A stretch of 64,000 nt of DNA from Psychrobacillus antarcticus (GTDB taxonomy: Bacteria; Bacillota; Bacilli; Bacillales_A; Planococcaceae): NCBI RefSeq assembly GCF_029533155.1, contig NZ_JAIZDB010000007.1:39365-103364 (forward strand). Direction: 5' to 3'. Position numbers and translations under genes: made by a program. This document shows positions 63,213 to 64,000 of the stretch, piece after piece; within the stretch, counting starts at the first letter, position 1, and every line of letters begins with the position of its first letter. The notes beneath the pieces are model-generated. The model was not told where the DNA came from. It searched no databases and was given only the letters and a program-made list of their open reading frames with translations.

Positions 63213-63785
63213 ATGCAATCACTTACAGTACGCGATGCAATAATACAAAGAAGATCTATCAAATTATTTAATGGACAGCCTGTGGAGAGAGAAACACTAT
63301 TATCAGTTTTAGATGATGCCGTATGGGCACCAAACCATCAATTAAGACAGCCATGGAGGTTTATCGTGGCGTGTGGAAAAGAATTAGAAGATTTATATAG
63401 TGTGTTAAAGGAATTTGCCATTCCAAAATGGAAAGATCTTTCGGAAGAAGATCTAGAAAAACAAATGAAGAAATTTACGACTCCAGGCGGGTATGTATTT
63501 GTTGTTGTTCCAGAGGATGCTCGTCAAAAAGAACGTTTAGAGGATTATGCAGCAGCAAGCATGCTTGTACAAAATATACAATTGCTAGCATGGGATCGAG
63601 GTATTGGATCTTGCTGGAAAACCCCTGGATACTTAGATAATCCATTATTCCGCAAAGCCCTTGGTGTGCAACCTGGGGAACGTATTATAAGCATGCTCCA
63701 AGTGGGGTACTTTGACGAAATGCCGAAACCAAGAGATCGCAAAGGTGCAGACGAGCTGGTAACGATATTTGAGAAAAAGGATTAA
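63213..63785 (+). CDS. Nitroreductase family protein
   Basis: A 190-aa FMN-dependent reductase: VRDAIIQRRSIKLFNGQPV at the start, APNHQLRQPWRFI for FMN binding and the C-terminal RKGADELVTIF. GIGSCWKTPGYL lies over the active site. Reduces nitro or quinone compounds with NAD(P)H; the natural substrate is unknown. Own terminator follows. Confidence 0.85.
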   Translation: MQSLTVRDAIIQRRSIKLFNGQPVERETLLSVLDDAVWAPNHQLRQPWRFIVACGKELEDLYSVLKEFAIPKWKDLSEEDLEKQMKKFTTPGGYVFVVVPEDARQKERLEDYAAASMLVQNIQLLAWDRGIGSCWKTPGYLDNPLFRKALGVQPGERIISMLQVGYFDEMPKPRDRKGADELVTIFEKKD

Positions 63786-63790
63786 TAAAT

Positions 63791-63834
63791 AGAAAAAGCG
63801 GGTGAGAAGTATTACTTTCTCACCCGCTTTTTTG
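63791..63834 (+). terminator. Rho-independent terminator
   Basis: Arms AAAAAGCGGGTGAGAA / TTCTCACCCGCTTTTTT with a short loop. Confidence 0.87.
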
Positions 63835-63971
63835 TTGGGTTCTGTTTTAACGGCTCTACAATAAATGTTGGGGTCTACAAAAAATTTAGTGCATAAAAAA
63901 ATGCACGACATCTTCCAAATCTTTTATACTTGAATTGTCGAGAAACAAGTAGAGATTGGAGATGTGTGCAA

Positions 63972-64000
63972 TTGAATTTTAACATGTTTTTACCAGGATT
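63972..64000 (+). CDS. Possible start of a further gene (partial)
   Basis: TTG 63972 follows GGAGATG at a proper distance and opens a frame MNFNMFLPG that runs off the window. Too short to name. Confidence 0.3.

Overview
The window is low-GC Firmicute DNA from an aerobic, spore-forming member of the Bacillales. The cotJABC spore-coat operon, a SAM-I (S-box) riboswitch on a metI-metC operon, a cre-like CcpA site, a Fur box and type 2 ferredoxin-NADP reductase all point that way; a Psychrobacillus/Lysinibacillus-like Planococcaceae is my best guess (inference). No rRNA, tRNA or CRISPR array was seen.

Layout. 1-12 kb: tail of an MMPL-type transporter, cotJABC, an auxin-efflux-carrier gene broken by one in-frame TGA, a beta-oxidation-like trio (SDR, thiolase, acyl-CoA dehydrogenase), a YjzC-like small protein, the S-box metI-metC-metE-like operon, and a TetR regulator next to a DUF2798 membrane protein. 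12.66-32.69 kb: a 20,025-bp mobile element inserted inside an AIM24-family gene, whose two halves lie at 12296-12657 and 32689-33133. 33-53 kb: a lysine-catabolism-like operon behind a cre site, a secreted beta-propeller protein, a ThrE-type exporter pair, a PAS-GGDEF-EAL protein, an EamA transporter, a heterodimeric ABC exporter and a run of small housekeeping enzymes. 53-58 kb: a Fur-controlled siderophore ABC importer divergent from ferredoxin-NADP reductase. 58-64 kb: repeats, DUF2804, amidase, DegV, PlsY-like and nitroreductase genes.

The island is the centre of interest. Its ends carry imperfect terminal inverted repeats (TTATSCTACCTTA), and the two flanking hexamers (GTGAAG and GTGCGG, read on the minus strand) differ, as expected for Tn554-type transposition. 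Removing the element plus one hexamer restores the AIM24 frame exactly. Mobility is probably run by four overlapping genes: three large tyrosine recombinases and a small coiled-coil TnpC-like protein. The cargo looks like defence: a PHP-domain SMC-like ATPase, a 1555-aa single-polypeptide (type ISP) restriction-modification enzyme, two tandem ParB-domain paralogues of unknown role, an IS1182-like insertion sequence, an orphan MazE/AbrB antitoxin followed by a decayed Doc toxin, and a protein with a HEPN-type RNxxxH motif.

The intergenic DNA is also unusual. Three arrays with a strict 21-bp period each sit between convergent genes; three copies of a long hairpin element show compensatory changes in their 22-bp arms; and a separate GC-rich interspersed repeat occurs in several full or partial copies.
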